The notes under the pieces are model-generated. The model saw only the letters and a list, made by a program, of their open reading frames with translations. It had not been told where the DNA came from and searched no databases. A stretch of 64,000 nucleotides of DNA, taken from positions 248,001 through 312,000 of the forward strand of contig NZ_JAFCLG010000004.1 in assembly GCF_018129685.1 (NCBI RefSeq), written 5' to 3'. This DNA is from Bradyrhizobium manausense (lineage in GTDB: Bacteria; Pseudomonadota; Alphaproteobacteria; Rhizobiales; Xanthobacteraceae). The translations under genes were made by a program, and so were the position numbers. Positions 43,578 through 52,850 of this stretch are shown one piece after another. Position 1 is the stretch's first letter. Each line of letters opens with the position of its first letter.

Positions 43578-43860
43578 CTGGTTTCTCTCGAGAAAAAGGA
43601 CGCGTCAGTCACGTTGAACCCTGAAATGGCATCGATCCCGACGGCGTCGGTTGATGCGTTGGTTCACGTAAACGCTTACGGCGGCCGGAAAATCGGCGCG
43701 TTCGTTCATTATCCGCTCAGGTTGGATGGAGCAAGCTGGATCAGGCCGTTTGGTTTACAATCGTTCAAAGCGTGGCCGCGATCGCGAAACCATTCCCGTG
43801 CTTTGCGCGTTGTGTGTTGTTTTCATATCTCCATTTTGGGCGAGAACAGAGGACGTTACG

Positions 43861-44256
43861 ATGAGTGACAAGCCCGTGAATTCGAAGTTTGGCCGCAGCG
43901 CAGCGCTGGCCGCATTCGCCAGCCTTGCCCTGGTTGCGGCATCCATGTCGCCTGCGGCTGCCGCGTCTCCGCCGTCGGCCAAGGCGCCGGCTGCCGTGGC
44001 TGGGCAGGTCTCATCGAGCGCGACCGACTTCAGCGCCGCGCGGCGTCATCGCTATTATCGGCGCGGGCCGAGCGCTGCGGGCCTTGCCTTCATGGGTATG
44101 GCCGCAGGCCTGATCGGAACCGCGATCGCCGAAAGCCGGCGCCAGGAGTACTACGACAATTATTACTACGGCGGCGGCCCGCGTTATTATGGTCCTGGGC
44201 CCGGCTATGGCTACGGCTACTATGGCGGACCGCGCTACTATTACAATCCGTACTGA
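43861..44256 (+). CDS. Exported Gly/Tyr-rich protein
   Basis: A 131-residue secreted protein with signal peptide (ALAAFASLALVAASMSPAAA), a middle membrane-like stretch (AAGLAFMGMAAGLIGTAIA) and a C-terminal tail of repeated YYGGGPRYYGPG-type units rich in Tyr and Gly. Such proteins are common in Bradyrhizobium and have no known role; envelope association is likely. The open frame back to 43726 is not part of the gene because AGGACG precedes the ATG at 43861. Confidence 0.8.
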   Translation: MSDKPVNSKFGRSAALAAFASLALVAASMSPAAAASPPSAKAPAAVAGQVSSSATDFSAARRHRYYRRGPSAAGLAFMGMAAGLIGTAIAESRRQEYYDNYYYGGGPRYYGPGPGYGYGYYGGPRYYYNPY

Positions 44257-44352
44257 CGGCTGTCCGACGGGGAAGACACCTGCACGGACTGTCAATCCCT
44301 GTGTCTGCAATTCAAGCCGCAAACTGAACGAGCGAGAAGGCCGCCTCACACT

Positions 44353-44433
44353 CCGTCATTGCGAGCGCCGCGAAGCAATCCAGCCTGTCGCCGCGGAAAG
44401 ACGCTGGATTGCTTCACTGCGCTCGCAATCACG
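44353..44433. repeat. Palindromic intergenic repeat, CCGTCATTGCGAGCG family (copy 2)
   Basis: Left arm CCGTCATTGCGAGCGCCGCG and right arm ending ACTGCGCTCGCAATCACG pair with a few mismatches around a 20-base loop. It is a diverged copy of the perfect repeat at 6039-6120. Confidence 0.85.
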
Positions 44434-44462
44434 ATGTTGATGCAGCGGGCTCCGTTCCGTCA

Positions 44463-44612
44463 CCGTCACCCTGAGAGGTGCGGCTCAGCGGCGCAATGGC
44501 GCCTTTGAGCAAGCCTCGAAGGGCGACGGCCCGGCTGTATCCCGGCCGTCCATCCTTCGAGGCTCCCCTTGCGATGCTTTCGCATCGCAAGCCTCGCGCC
44601 TCAGGATGACGG
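44463..44612. repeat. Inverted repeat of the CCGTCACCCTGAG / CTCAGGATGACGG type
   Basis: Outer arms CCGTCACCCTGAG and CTCAGGATGACGG and inner arms AAGCCTCGAAGGGCGACGG / CCGTCCATCCTTCGAGGCT are complementary, and a GCGATGCTTTCGCATCGC hairpin is nested at the right. A third kind of dispersed repeat. Together with the copy of the other family it fills most of 44257-44643, where no gene was found. Confidence 0.75.
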
Positions 44613-44643
44613 AATGAGCATTCTCGTCATTGCAACGACGGCA

Positions 44644-44862
44644 TCACCGTCCCGCCGGTGCCGACAATGCGCCGTTGGCGTAACGCCAATAGTCCGGCTC
44701 GGTCGACTGCGACGGCCACATCGCCGCATGGGAGTCGCGCACCGGCTGGGTGATGGGGGCAGGGTGTGCCTTGCGGGTGTGATGACGGTCGTTCGCCGCC
44801 GCGGCCTGGATGGTGATGGCGGTGATCAGCGTGACGCCGAGAATGGTGAAAGTCTTTCGCAT
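44644..44862 (-). CDS. Small exported protein, unknown
   Basis: A 72-residue secreted peptide: signal MRKTFTILGVTLITAITIQAAAAN, then a His-rich mature part (DRHHTRKAHPAPI) ending NGALSAPAGR. The ATG at 44862 has GGGAGAAA before it. No family recognised; histidines could bind metal, which is only a guess. Confidence 0.6.
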   Translation of the reverse strand: MRKTFTILGVTLITAITIQAAAANDRHHTRKAHPAPITQPVRDSHAAMWPSQSTEPDYWRYANGALSAPAGR

Positions 44863-45092
44863 TGGTGTTTCTCCCGTGACGACGCTCCGGCGGTGAGAGT
44901 GTCTCTTCTGTGCGTCGTCGCGGCTGAGATGGCGATGCGTCCGGCCTGATATCACCGTCGCCGGCTTCACGATGAGGCGAGCAAAGTTTTTGGTCCCGGC
45001 TAAATATTCGGCAATCGCCGGGCGGGCCCGGATGGACTTGACCGGCGCAATCCGGTTGAATGGGGGCCACGAAGATTTCAGGCGCGACAACG

Positions 45093-45377
45093 ATGTCGAA
45101 ATATCTGCTGGTCCTGCTTCTGATCGCCTCACCGGCTGTGGCGCAGGTCAAACCCGCTCCAAAAACTGCGGCGGCGCATCCCGATCCTTGCGCTCCCATT
45201 GGGCGCACCGCGGACGGCAAGCTGGTCTATTCCATGAAATGCGAGAATCTGCCGGCGCCGCCACCGCCGCAGGCCGAGCTGAAGGAGGCGCCGCCATCGG
45301 CTGCGGCCGCCGCTGCGGAGCCCGAGCCGGAGGTGCGGCGGAGCGGCATTTTTGGCTGGTCCTACGATCGCAGGTAA
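45093..45377 (+). CDS. Small exported proline/alanine-rich protein
   Basis: A 94-residue protein with signal peptide MSKYLLVLLLIASPAVA, two cysteines (DPCAPI, MKCEN) and a low-complexity Pro/Ala/Glu tail. Function unknown. It ends 99 bases before the ureide operon and may have its own promoter; an upstream ATG at 45060 would spoil the signal peptide. Confidence 0.6.
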   Translation: MSKYLLVLLLIASPAVAQVKPAPKTAAAHPDPCAPIGRTADGKLVYSMKCENLPAPPPPQAELKEAPPSAAAAAAEPEPEVRRSGIFGWSYDRR

Positions 45378-45476
45378 CGCGCCTTGCGCCCTTGCGCGAA
45401 GCCCGCTGGAATGCTCTTTGCGTGCAAGTTCCCCGTGGGGCCGCCGATCCCTTGGCCCCCGATCCAGAGAGATGAG

Positions 45477-45890
45477 ATGAGCAAACTCGTTATCCGCGCC
45501 GGCGATTTCACCTTCGATGCCCGCTTCGAAGAGGCGGCTGCACCCAAGACGGTCGCGGCGTTCCGCAAGGCGCTGCCGTTCGAGAGCCACATCATCCATG
45601 TGCGCTGGAGCGGCGAAGGCGTCTGGATGCCGCTCGGCGATCTCGACTTCGGCGTCGGCTACGAGAACCACACCAGCTATCCCGCGCCCGGCCAGATCAT
45701 CCTCTATCCCGGCGGCATCAGCGAGACCGAGATCCTGATGGCCTATGGCGGCGTGCACTTTGCCAGCAAGATGGGCCAGCTCGCCGGCAATCACTTCATC
45801 ACCGTGACCTCGGGCCTGGAGAACCTGGCGACGCTGGGCAAGAGCGTGCTCTGGAAGGGCGCGCTGCCGATCCGCTTCGAGGAAGTCTGA
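45477..45890 (+). CDS. DUF3830 family protein in ureide operon
   Basis: A 137-residue protein resembling the cyclophilin-like DUF3830 family (KLVIRAGDFTFDARFEEAAAPKTVAAFRKALPFES at the start; YPGGISETEILMAYG in the middle). There is no signal peptide. Its TGA is followed at once by the GTG of the allantoinase gene, so it is translated with the purine-ring opening enzymes. The role is unknown; ligand binding or assistance to the pathway is inferred from coupling only. Confidence 0.8.
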   Translation: MSKLVIRAGDFTFDARFEEAAAPKTVAAFRKALPFESHIIHVRWSGEGVWMPLGDLDFGVGYENHTSYPAPGQIILYPGGISETEILMAYGGVHFASKMGQLAGNHFITVTSGLENLATLGKSVLWKGALPIRFEEV

Positions 45891-46826
45891 GTGACTGACA
45901 GCAGCTACCCGCGCGATCTCCGCGGTTACGGTCGCAACCCGCCGCATCCAGAATGGCCCGGCAATGCGCGGGTCGCAGTGCAGTTCGTCGTCAATTTCGA
46001 AGAAGGCGGCGAGAACAACATCCTGCACGGCGACCCCGCCTCGGAAGCCTTCCTGTCGGACGTGCTCGGCGCGCAGCCCTGGCCGGGCCAGCGCCACGCC
46101 AATATCGAATCCATGTTCGAATATGGCTCGCGCGCCGGCTTCTGGCGGCTGTGGCGGATGTTCAATGAGCGGAAGTGGCCGACCACCGTGTTCGGCGTCG
46201 CTACCGCGCTGAAGCGCAATCCGGAAATCGTGGCTGCCATGAAGGAGGCGGGCTGGGACATCGCCAGCCACAGCCTGAAATGGATCGAGCACAAGGACAT
46301 GACGGAAGCGCAGGAGCGCGCCGAGATCGCCGAGGCCATTCGCGTCCACACCGAGGCGACCGGTTCGCGGCCGCTCGGCTGGTACACCGGGCGTTCCTCG
46401 ATCAACACCATCAGGCTGTTGATGGAGGAGGGCGGTTTTCTCTATCTCTGCGACTCCTATGCCGACGATCTGCCCTATTGGGTCAAGGGTGCGAACGGCA
46501 AGCAGCTCGTCATTCCTTATACGCTAGACGCCAACGACATGCGGTTCATCAACCCGCAAGGCTTTGCCGAGGGCGCGCAGTTCTTCACCTATCTGAAGGA
46601 TGCCTTCGACGTGCTCTACGCCGAAGGCGAGACCGCGCCGAAGATGATGTCGGTGGGGCTGCACTGTCGTCTCGCCGGACGGCCCGGCCGCGCCGCGGGC
46701 CTGATCCGCTTCCTCGATTACATCGGCAAGCATGAGCGCGTCTGGGTCCCGACGCGATTGCAGATCGCGCAGCACTGGCACGACAAGCACGGCCATCTTG
46801 ACGCCGATGCGTTCGAGATCGGATAA
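45891..46826 (+). CDS. puuE: Allantoinase PuuE (polysaccharide-deacetylase fold)
   Basis: A 311-residue cytosolic allantoinase of the metal-independent, deacetylase-like type: N-terminal SSYPRDLRGYGRNPPHPEWPG, VVNFEEGGENNILHGD near residue 31, DIASHSLKWIEH near 120, and LHCRLAGRPGRAAGL near 255, all characteristic of PuuE. It hydrolyses allantoin to allantoate. GTG start directly abuts the DUF3830 stop; the next gene begins eight bases after its stop. Confidence 0.92.
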   Translation: MTDSSYPRDLRGYGRNPPHPEWPGNARVAVQFVVNFEEGGENNILHGDPASEAFLSDVLGAQPWPGQRHANIESMFEYGSRAGFWRLWRMFNERKWPTTVFGVATALKRNPEIVAAMKEAGWDIASHSLKWIEHKDMTEAQERAEIAEAIRVHTEATGSRPLGWYTGRSSINTIRLLMEEGGFLYLCDSYADDLPYWVKGANGKQLVIPYTLDANDMRFINPQGFAEGAQFFTYLKDAFDVLYAEGETAPKMMSVGLHCRLAGRPGRAAGLIRFLDYIGKHERVWVPTRLQIAQHWHDKHGHLDADAFEIG

Positions 46827-46833
46827 GGCCGCA

Positions 46834-47721
46834 ATGTCGCAAATCTCGCTCGCCGATCTCAACGTCGCAAGCAAGGCTGACTTCGTCGCCGCGCTCGCCA
46901 ATGTCGTGGAATATTCGCCGTGGATCGCCGAAACAATCGCGGCGCAGCGGCCGTTTGCCGGCATCAATCAGCTGCATGCCGCGCTGATGGCGGCGATCCA
47001 GGCCGCCGAACCCGATGTGCAACTCGCGCTGATCCGGGCGCATCCGGATCTCGCCAACAAGACCCAGCGCGCGGCGGGCCTGACGACGGAATCGACCGAC
47101 GAGCAGAACAGCGCCGGCCTCGACCGTTTGTCGGAAGCCGAATACGCGGCCTTCGAGCGGGCCAACAACGCCTATCGCGAAAAGTTCGGTATTCCCTACA
47201 TCGTCTGCGTGCGCCGTCACACCAGGGATTCCGTGCTGCGCGACTTCGAGACGCGCTTGCTCAACATCGGCAAGACCGAGACGCGCCGCGCGATCGAAGA
47301 AATCGGCCGCATCTCGGCACTGCGGCTCGATCAGCTCGTCATCGCCGACGACAAGCTGAAAGTGCACGGTCGGCTGTCGACCCATGTGCTCGATAATCAC
47401 GCCGGCAAACCAGCGCCCGGAATTCCGGTTGAGCTGATTGAACTTGCCGCGCTCGGAGAAAGCCGCGTCATCGCGCGCACCGTCACCAATGCGGATGGCC
47501 GCACCGATCAGCCGCTGATCGGTGGGCGGCCGCTGCCGATCGGCCGTTACGAACTCCGCTTCAGCGTCGCCAAATACTACGCCGAGCGCAACGTGACGCT
47601 CTCAGACCCGCCGTTCCTCGATGAGATCCCGCTGCGTTTTGCGGTCAGCGAGCCGGAGGCGCACTACCATGTGCCACTGCTCGTCACGCCGTGGAGCTAT
47701 TCGACCTATCGCGGCAGCTAG
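46834..47721 (+). CDS. uraD-uraH: OHCU decarboxylase fused to 5-hydroxyisourate hydrolase
   Basis: A 295-residue bifunctional enzyme. Residues ~1-165 are the OHCU decarboxylase (UraD) with FVAALANVVEYSPWIAE and catalytic-type His in RAHPDLA; residues ~180-295 are a transthyretin-like hydroxyisourate hydrolase (UraH) with LSTHVLDNHAGKPAPGIPV and the C-terminal YRGS tetrapeptide. Together they turn hydroxyisourate into S-allantoin, the substrate of the preceding PuuE. The stop shares CTAG with the stop of the convergent permease. Confidence 0.95.
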   Translation: MSQISLADLNVASKADFVAALANVVEYSPWIAETIAAQRPFAGINQLHAALMAAIQAAEPDVQLALIRAHPDLANKTQRAAGLTTESTDEQNSAGLDRLSEAEYAAFERANNAYREKFGIPYIVCVRRHTRDSVLRDFETRLLNIGKTETRRAIEEIGRISALRLDQLVIADDKLKVHGRLSTHVLDNHAGKPAPGIPVELIELAALGESRVIARTVTNADGRTDQPLIGGRPLPIGRYELRFSVAKYYAERNVTLSDPPFLDEIPLRFAVSEPEAHYHVPLLVTPWSYSTYRGS

Positions 47722-49115
47722 ACATGCTGCGCCGACGCTGCGGCTGACGCCGCGTCGGCTTCGGCCGCCGCGCCGCCGCTCAGGCCGTTGAAGAAGGCAT
47801 TGAGCAGCACCGAGACGACGGCGCAAAGCAAAATGCCTGATTCCAGCAGCGGCTGGAGATCGTGCGGCAGGTTGCGGAAGAAGCCGGGAGCGGCGAGCGG
47901 GATCATGCCGAAGCCGATCGAGATAGCGACGATGAACAGATTGTAGCGATTGGTGCGGAAGTCGACCGAGGTGAGGATACGCGCGCCCGTCGCCGCGACC
48001 ATGCCGAACATCACGAGACCTGCGCCGCCGAGCACGACCAGCGGCACCGCCTCGACCAGCGCGGCAAGCTTCGGCAGAAGTCCCAGCACGAGCATGATGC
48101 CGCCGCCCGTCACCGTCACCCAGCGCGAGCGTACGCCGGTGACGGAGACGAGGCCGACATTCTGCGAGAACGAGGTGTACGGAAATGTGTTGAAGACGCC
48201 GCCGAGCAGCGTGCCGACGCCGTCGGCACGCAGACCACGGCTCAAGGCTTCGCGGTCGATCGACTTGCCGGTGATGTCCCCGAGCGCGAGGAACATGCCG
48301 AGCGACTCGATCATCACCACGATCATGACGATGCACATGGTCAGGACCGGCACCAGATGGAATTGCGGCACGCCGAAGCGGAACGGGATCACGACCGCGC
48401 CCCAGGAGGCGGCGGCGACCTTGTCGAAATGCATCACGCCCAGAACGGTTGCCAGGATCGCGCCGGCGACGATGCCGAGCAGCACCGAGACGTTGGCGAG
48501 GAACCCGGTGCCCCATTTGATCAGGCCGAGAATGAATAGCAGCACGAACAGCGAAATGCCGAGACCCTGTAGTTGCCCATAGGCCGGGTTGGGGAAGCTG
48601 CCGGCAACGCCGTCGACCATTTTGGTCAGCGTCGGCAGGCCGCCGCCGGCCCAGTTGATGCCAACCCGCATCAAGGAGATGCCGATGACGAGAATGATGC
48701 TGCCGGTGACGACGGGCGGAAACAGCGGCAGCAGCCGGCTGATGAAGGGAGCTGCGATGATGCCGAAAATGCCGGCTGCGATCACCGAGCCGTAGATGCC
48801 GAGCAGGCCGATATCGGGCGCAGTCGCCATCGACAGCATCGGGCCGACCGAGGCGAAGGTCACGCCCATCATCACGGGCAGGCGGATGCCGACGCCTGGA
48901 AAGCCGAGGCATTGCACCAGCGTCGCAAGTCCGCAGGCGAACAGGTCGGCGCTGATCAGGAAGGCGACGTCCTCCGGCGGCAGCTTCAGCGCGCGCCCGA
49001 TGATCAGGGGCACCGCGACCGCACCGGCATACATCACCAGCACGTGCTGGAGTCCCAGTGCCAGCAGGCGCGGGACCGGCAGGACCTCGTCGACGGGATG
49101 GACTTCGCTGCTCAT
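47718..49115 (-). CDS. Nucleobase:cation symporter-2 (urate/xanthine permease)
   Basis: A 465-residue transporter with about 12-14 helices. NCS2 marks are present: LQHVLVMYAGAVAVPLIIG near residue 22, the IESLGMFLALGDITGK motif and the FNTFPYTSFSQNVGLVSVTGV stretch (QNxGxxxxTxV-like) near 315-335, which in this family goes with urate or xanthine specificity. ATG at 49115 is behind GGGGGAG; TTG at 49130 is a weaker start. It supplies the enzymes of this region with purines. Confidence 0.92.
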   Translation of the reverse strand: MSSEVHPVDEVLPVPRLLALGLQHVLVMYAGAVAVPLIIGRALKLPPEDVAFLISADLFACGLATLVQCLGFPGVGIRLPVMMGVTFASVGPMLSMATAPDIGLLGIYGSVIAAGIFGIIAAPFISRLLPLFPPVVTGSIILVIGISLMRVGINWAGGGLPTLTKMVDGVAGSFPNPAYGQLQGLGISLFVLLFILGLIKWGTGFLANVSVLLGIVAGAILATVLGVMHFDKVAAASWGAVVIPFRFGVPQFHLVPVLTMCIVMIVVMIESLGMFLALGDITGKSIDREALSRGLRADGVGTLLGGVFNTFPYTSFSQNVGLVSVTGVRSRWVTVTGGGIMLVLGLLPKLAALVEAVPLVVLGGAGLVMFGMVAATGARILTSVDFRTNRYNLFIVAISIGFGMIPLAAPGFFRNLPHDLQPLLESGILLCAVVSVLLNAFFNGLSGGAAAEADAASAAASAQHV

Positions 49116-49136
49116 CGATGGCTCCCCCAAATGTGC

Positions 49137-51860
49137 TCAACCAAACTTGTCGCGGAGCGCCGGGAACAGCCGGTCCGGCTTGAACGGCGGCGCGGTAAAG
49201 CGGATGCCGGTGGCGTCCGCGATCGCGTTGCCGAGCGCGGCGGCAACCGGATTGTACGGGCTCTCGCTCATCGACTTCGCACCCAGTGGCCCGATCGCAT
49301 CGGACGTCTCGGCGAAGAATACCTCCGTGCGCGGCACGTCGGCGAAGGACGGCAAGTGGTAATCACGGAATTTGGGATTGGTGACTCGACCGTCCGCGTC
49401 GATCACCATCTCCTCGTAGAGCGCAGCGCCAAGGGCCTGCGCGACGCCGCCCTCGACCTGGCCGCGGCACTGCATGGGATTGGCGACGACGCCGGCATCC
49501 GCCGCCTGCACGCTCCTGAGAATCCTGATCTCGCCTGTGCCCTTGTTCACGGCGACCCGAAAGCCCTGGACGTTGAAGCCGACAGAGCGCGGCGTGCCCT
49601 GGGAATTGCCGTGCGCCGCGAGCGGTCGGCGCGCCTCGCGCGCGAGCCTGGCGAGCTCGGCAAACGACATCCGCCTCACGCCGCTGACGACGGACTCGCC
49701 GTCGAGCGTGCAGGTCCCTGCATCGCAAAGCCACGCAGCGGCCGCCGCCGCCTTCAATTCGGTCGCGAGCTGCATCGCGGCGGCCTGCGTCGCCTTGCCG
49801 GCCACGAAAGTGCCGGTGCTGCCGTAAGCGCCGGTATCGTGGCCACCATGGGCGGTGTCGGACTGGCGCAGGCGGATCCTGTCGGCGGTGGTCGCAAGGA
49901 TCGTCGCGGCGATCTGGCGGTGTACGGTGCTGGTGCCGTTGCCGAACTCGGCGGTGCCGACGGTGAGATCGAAGCCGCCATCGTCGTTGAGCGCGATCAT
50001 GGCGTCGGCGATGTGCCCGGCGGGCGGCACGGTGTCGATCATGGTCAGCGCGATGCCATCGCCGGTCAGCCAGTCCGCCGACAGCTCGGGTTGCGGGGCA
50101 TCGGCCTGCATGGCCCGCTCGACGAGGTCGATGCATTGATCGAGCCCGTAGGAGCCGTAGAGCACGTCGTGATATTCCGACTCCGGTGGCGACAGCATGG
50201 GATCGCCTGCTCTGACGATGTTGCGGCGGCGCATGTCATAGGGGCTGATGCCGAGCTGCCTTGCCAGCTCGTCGATCGCGGCTTCCACCGCGATCAGCGC
50301 CTGCGGCAGGCCATAGCCGCGAAACGCGCCTGCGGGCACCGTGTTGGTGTAGACGACACGGCCGTCGACCCGCTTGTTCGGGCAGTTGTAGACGGCGATC
50401 GACTCGTTCACCGCGTGGAACATCACGGAGCCGCCGTGATTGCCGTAAGCGCCCGTGTTGGAGAGCAGGTCGAGCTGGAGCGCGGTGAGCTTGCCGTCGG
50501 CGTCGGCGCCGGCCTTGATGTGGACCCGCATCGGATGCCGCGTCGAGGTCGCGATGAACTGCTCCTCGCGGGTGAGCTCGAGCTTGACGGGACGTCCCGT
50601 CTTCAGAGCGGCAAGCGCCAGGATATCCTCGACGAACATCTCCTGCTTGCCGCCAAAGCCGCCGCCGACCCGCTCGCAGACCACGCGGACCTTGTCCATG
50701 GGCAGCTGGAAGATGTCCGAGAGCGCGCGCCGGGTCAGGAACGGCACCTGCGTCGAGGTGCGGACGTTGAGCACGCCTGCGTCGTCGAGCCAGGCGAGGC
50801 CGCCATGGGTCTCCAGCGCCGCATGCTGCACGCGGTGACTGTGGAAGGTGGCCTCGTAAGTGACGGCGGATGTGGCGAGCGCGGAGGCGACATCGCCGAA
50901 CTCGCCATGAATCTCCGCGACGAGATTGCGCTGCGCATCGGCGACGCGGTTCGCACCGGTGCGATCGGGATGAACCAGCGGCGCGCCCGGCATCATCGCC
51001 TGCTCGGGGTCGATCAGCGCAGGCAGGACCTCGTACGCGACCTTCAGCCGGCGGCAGGCCTCTTCGGCAGCCCCCTCGCTTTCGGCGATCACGGCCGCAA
51101 CCTTCTGACCGATGAAACGGACGACGTCGTCGAGGATGCGGGTGTCCTCGGGGTCCATCCAGTCCTTCTCATGCCGCGCCGTCGAGAACAGGACCGACGG
51201 CGCGTCCTCGTGCGTCAGGATCGCGTGCACGCCTGCGACCGCCATCGCCGCCGATCTGTCGATCGCGACGATCCGGGCATGCGCATGCGGCGAGCGCAGC
51301 AGCTTGATGTGCAGCAGGCCCTCGATCTCCGTGTCGAAGGTGTACCGCGCCTTGCCGCGCACGACATCGGGTCCCGCGGGCGCAGGCAGGCTGCGGCCGA
51401 ATGCGCCACCGGGTTCGACGTCCTGGTCGATATTGCTCTTGCCGTGGATCGCGTCCTCGATCGCGCGATAGCCGGTGCAGCGGCAGATGCTGCCCTTCAG
51501 CGCCGTTCCGAGATCGGTGCGCTGGGCCTGGTTCAGCGAGGCGCAGGTCATGATCATGCCGGCCGTGCAGAAGCCGCACTGGAACCCTTGCGCATCGAGG
51601 AACGCCTGCTGCATCGGGTGTGCGCCGTGCTCGCCGCCGAGGCCTTCGATCGTGGTCACGGCGCGCCCTTCGGCGCGAAACGCGGGGACCAGGCAGCTAT
51701 GCACGGGCTCGCCATCGATGAGCACGGTGCAGGCTCCGCAATCGCCGGCGTCACAGCCTTTTTTGACTCCGAAATGGCCGAGCTCGCGCAGAAACGTCCG
51801 CAGGCACTGGCCCGCGCGCGGCGCTTGCGAAAAGCTGGTGCCATTGACCTCGAAGCTCAT
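49137..51860 (-). CDS. Xanthine dehydrogenase, fused [2Fe-2S] and molybdopterin subunit
   Basis: A 907-residue protein. Residues ~1-150 form the two [2Fe-2S] domains (GCDAGDCGACTVL; QCGFCTAGM and CRCTGYR), and residues ~160-907 the molybdenum-cofactor domain (GPDVVRGKARYTFDTEI, ERVGGGFGGKQEMF, AFRGYGLPQ). The FAD domain is a separate gene upstream (overlap ATGA). The usual bacterial split is FeS+FAD versus Mo, so this FeS+Mo fusion is a less common arrangement. Substrate is probably xanthine/hypoxanthine from the context; other purine or aldehyde substrates are possible. Confidence 0.9.
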   Translation of the reverse strand: MSFEVNGTSFSQAPRAGQCLRTFLRELGHFGVKKGCDAGDCGACTVLIDGEPVHSCLVPAFRAEGRAVTTIEGLGGEHGAHPMQQAFLDAQGFQCGFCTAGMIMTCASLNQAQRTDLGTALKGSICRCTGYRAIEDAIHGKSNIDQDVEPGGAFGRSLPAPAGPDVVRGKARYTFDTEIEGLLHIKLLRSPHAHARIVAIDRSAAMAVAGVHAILTHEDAPSVLFSTARHEKDWMDPEDTRILDDVVRFIGQKVAAVIAESEGAAEEACRRLKVAYEVLPALIDPEQAMMPGAPLVHPDRTGANRVADAQRNLVAEIHGEFGDVASALATSAVTYEATFHSHRVQHAALETHGGLAWLDDAGVLNVRTSTQVPFLTRRALSDIFQLPMDKVRVVCERVGGGFGGKQEMFVEDILALAALKTGRPVKLELTREEQFIATSTRHPMRVHIKAGADADGKLTALQLDLLSNTGAYGNHGGSVMFHAVNESIAVYNCPNKRVDGRVVYTNTVPAGAFRGYGLPQALIAVEAAIDELARQLGISPYDMRRRNIVRAGDPMLSPPESEYHDVLYGSYGLDQCIDLVERAMQADAPQPELSADWLTGDGIALTMIDTVPPAGHIADAMIALNDDGGFDLTVGTAEFGNGTSTVHRQIAATILATTADRIRLRQSDTAHGGHDTGAYGSTGTFVAGKATQAAAMQLATELKAAAAAAWLCDAGTCTLDGESVVSGVRRMSFAELARLAREARRPLAAHGNSQGTPRSVGFNVQGFRVAVNKGTGEIRILRSVQAADAGVVANPMQCRGQVEGGVAQALGAALYEEMVIDADGRVTNPKFRDYHLPSFADVPRTEVFFAETSDAIGPLGAKSMSESPYNPVAAALGNAIADATGIRFTAPPFKPDRLFPALRDKFG

Positions 51861-52684
51861 GACGGCGTCGCCCCCAGGAGCTCGGCGCGGATCTCCTCGG
51901 CGAGCCGCAGCGTCATGTGCTTGCGCCAGAGCGGCTTGCCATGAATGTCGGTGTGGTACAACTCGTCGGTAATTTGTCGCGCGATGGCGTCGCGAAGCGA
52001 GGTTGCGTCGGGTGGTGCCGGGAACGAAATTCGGACCGGGCGTATCGTGGATGCGGTCACCGTCAGCGCCAGCGTCCCATTCGCATCGAGGCTGCCGATC
52101 ACCAATGTTCCCGAGCGGCCGACCGGTGCCAGCGAGATCTGGCGAAATGCCGTGCGGCGCTTCATGGCCGCGATCGGAATATCGATCTGCCGGAGCAGAT
52201 CGCCGGGCGCCAGACGATTGCTTTGGTTGCCGGTGACGAAATCGACAACAGGAATCGTCTGCTCGTCGCCACCCGATTTCCAGATGGTGCAGACCCCGTC
52301 GAGCGCCGCGGTGAGCGAAATCATCGGTCCTGCCGGCAGCGACATGCAGAGATTGCCACCCACCGTCGCCGTCTTCCAGATCTTGAAGGAGGCGAGGAAG
52401 GCGCGGCAGCATTGGCTGATCAGCGGTGCAGCGAGCCAGTCTGTCGGGCAGGTGAACGCATCGAGTTGCGAGATGGTGCAGGTGGCGGCGATGCTGAGGT
52501 GGCTCTCGGTGATGGTCAGCGCCGGCCATTTCAGACCGGCAAGGTCGATCAGCCGCGTGAGGTGGACTTGCGGCTCCGAGAACAGCCAGGTGCCGCCTGC
52601 GAGCCAAGCATCACCTGGCGTCCAAACGGGCAGTTCGGAGCGCATTTGCGGGTGGCTGACCGCTGTGATGGTATTCAAGTCCAT
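51857..52684 (-). CDS. Xanthine dehydrogenase FAD-binding subunit
   Basis: A 275-residue FAD-binding subunit of the molybdenum hydroxylase family: LAGGTWLFSEPQ (FAD pyrophosphate loop variant of GGGT), ATVGGNLCMSLPAGPMISLTAALDG (second FAD motif). It overlaps the catalytic subunit gene by four bases and would pass electrons to NAD or another acceptor. The FAD loop motifs are looser than usual (AGGTW, CMSLPAG in place of ANASPAGD). Confidence 0.88.
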   Translation of the reverse strand: MDLNTITAVSHPQMRSELPVWTPGDAWLAGGTWLFSEPQVHLTRLIDLAGLKWPALTITESHLSIAATCTISQLDAFTCPTDWLAAPLISQCCRAFLASFKIWKTATVGGNLCMSLPAGPMISLTAALDGVCTIWKSGGDEQTIPVVDFVTGNQSNRLAPGDLLRQIDIPIAAMKRRTAFRQISLAPVGRSGTLVIGSLDANGTLALTVTASTIRPVRISFPAPPDATSLRDAIARQITDELYHTDIHGKPLWRKHMTLRLAEEIRAELLGATPS

Positions 52685-52850
52685 GGCTGCGATAACGCCT
52701 GCGTCCGACTGTTTGCGTCGAGGGAAAGTCTTGCAAGACCAGCGCCAAGTGGCAACAAGAAGTGGCAACAACAAGTCGTGGTAATCGCGCGCGCGGGCTG
52801 GCCCTTGCCTTGCAGGTCTCCCGTGAGCCGGTGTCAGGAGAAGCAGGCGC

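Noticed and set aside
48573..51944. 1123-residue plus-strand open frame
   Set aside because: It lies antisense to the purine permease and the xanthine dehydrogenase; its sequence is Arg/His/Gly-rich shadow translation with no domain.
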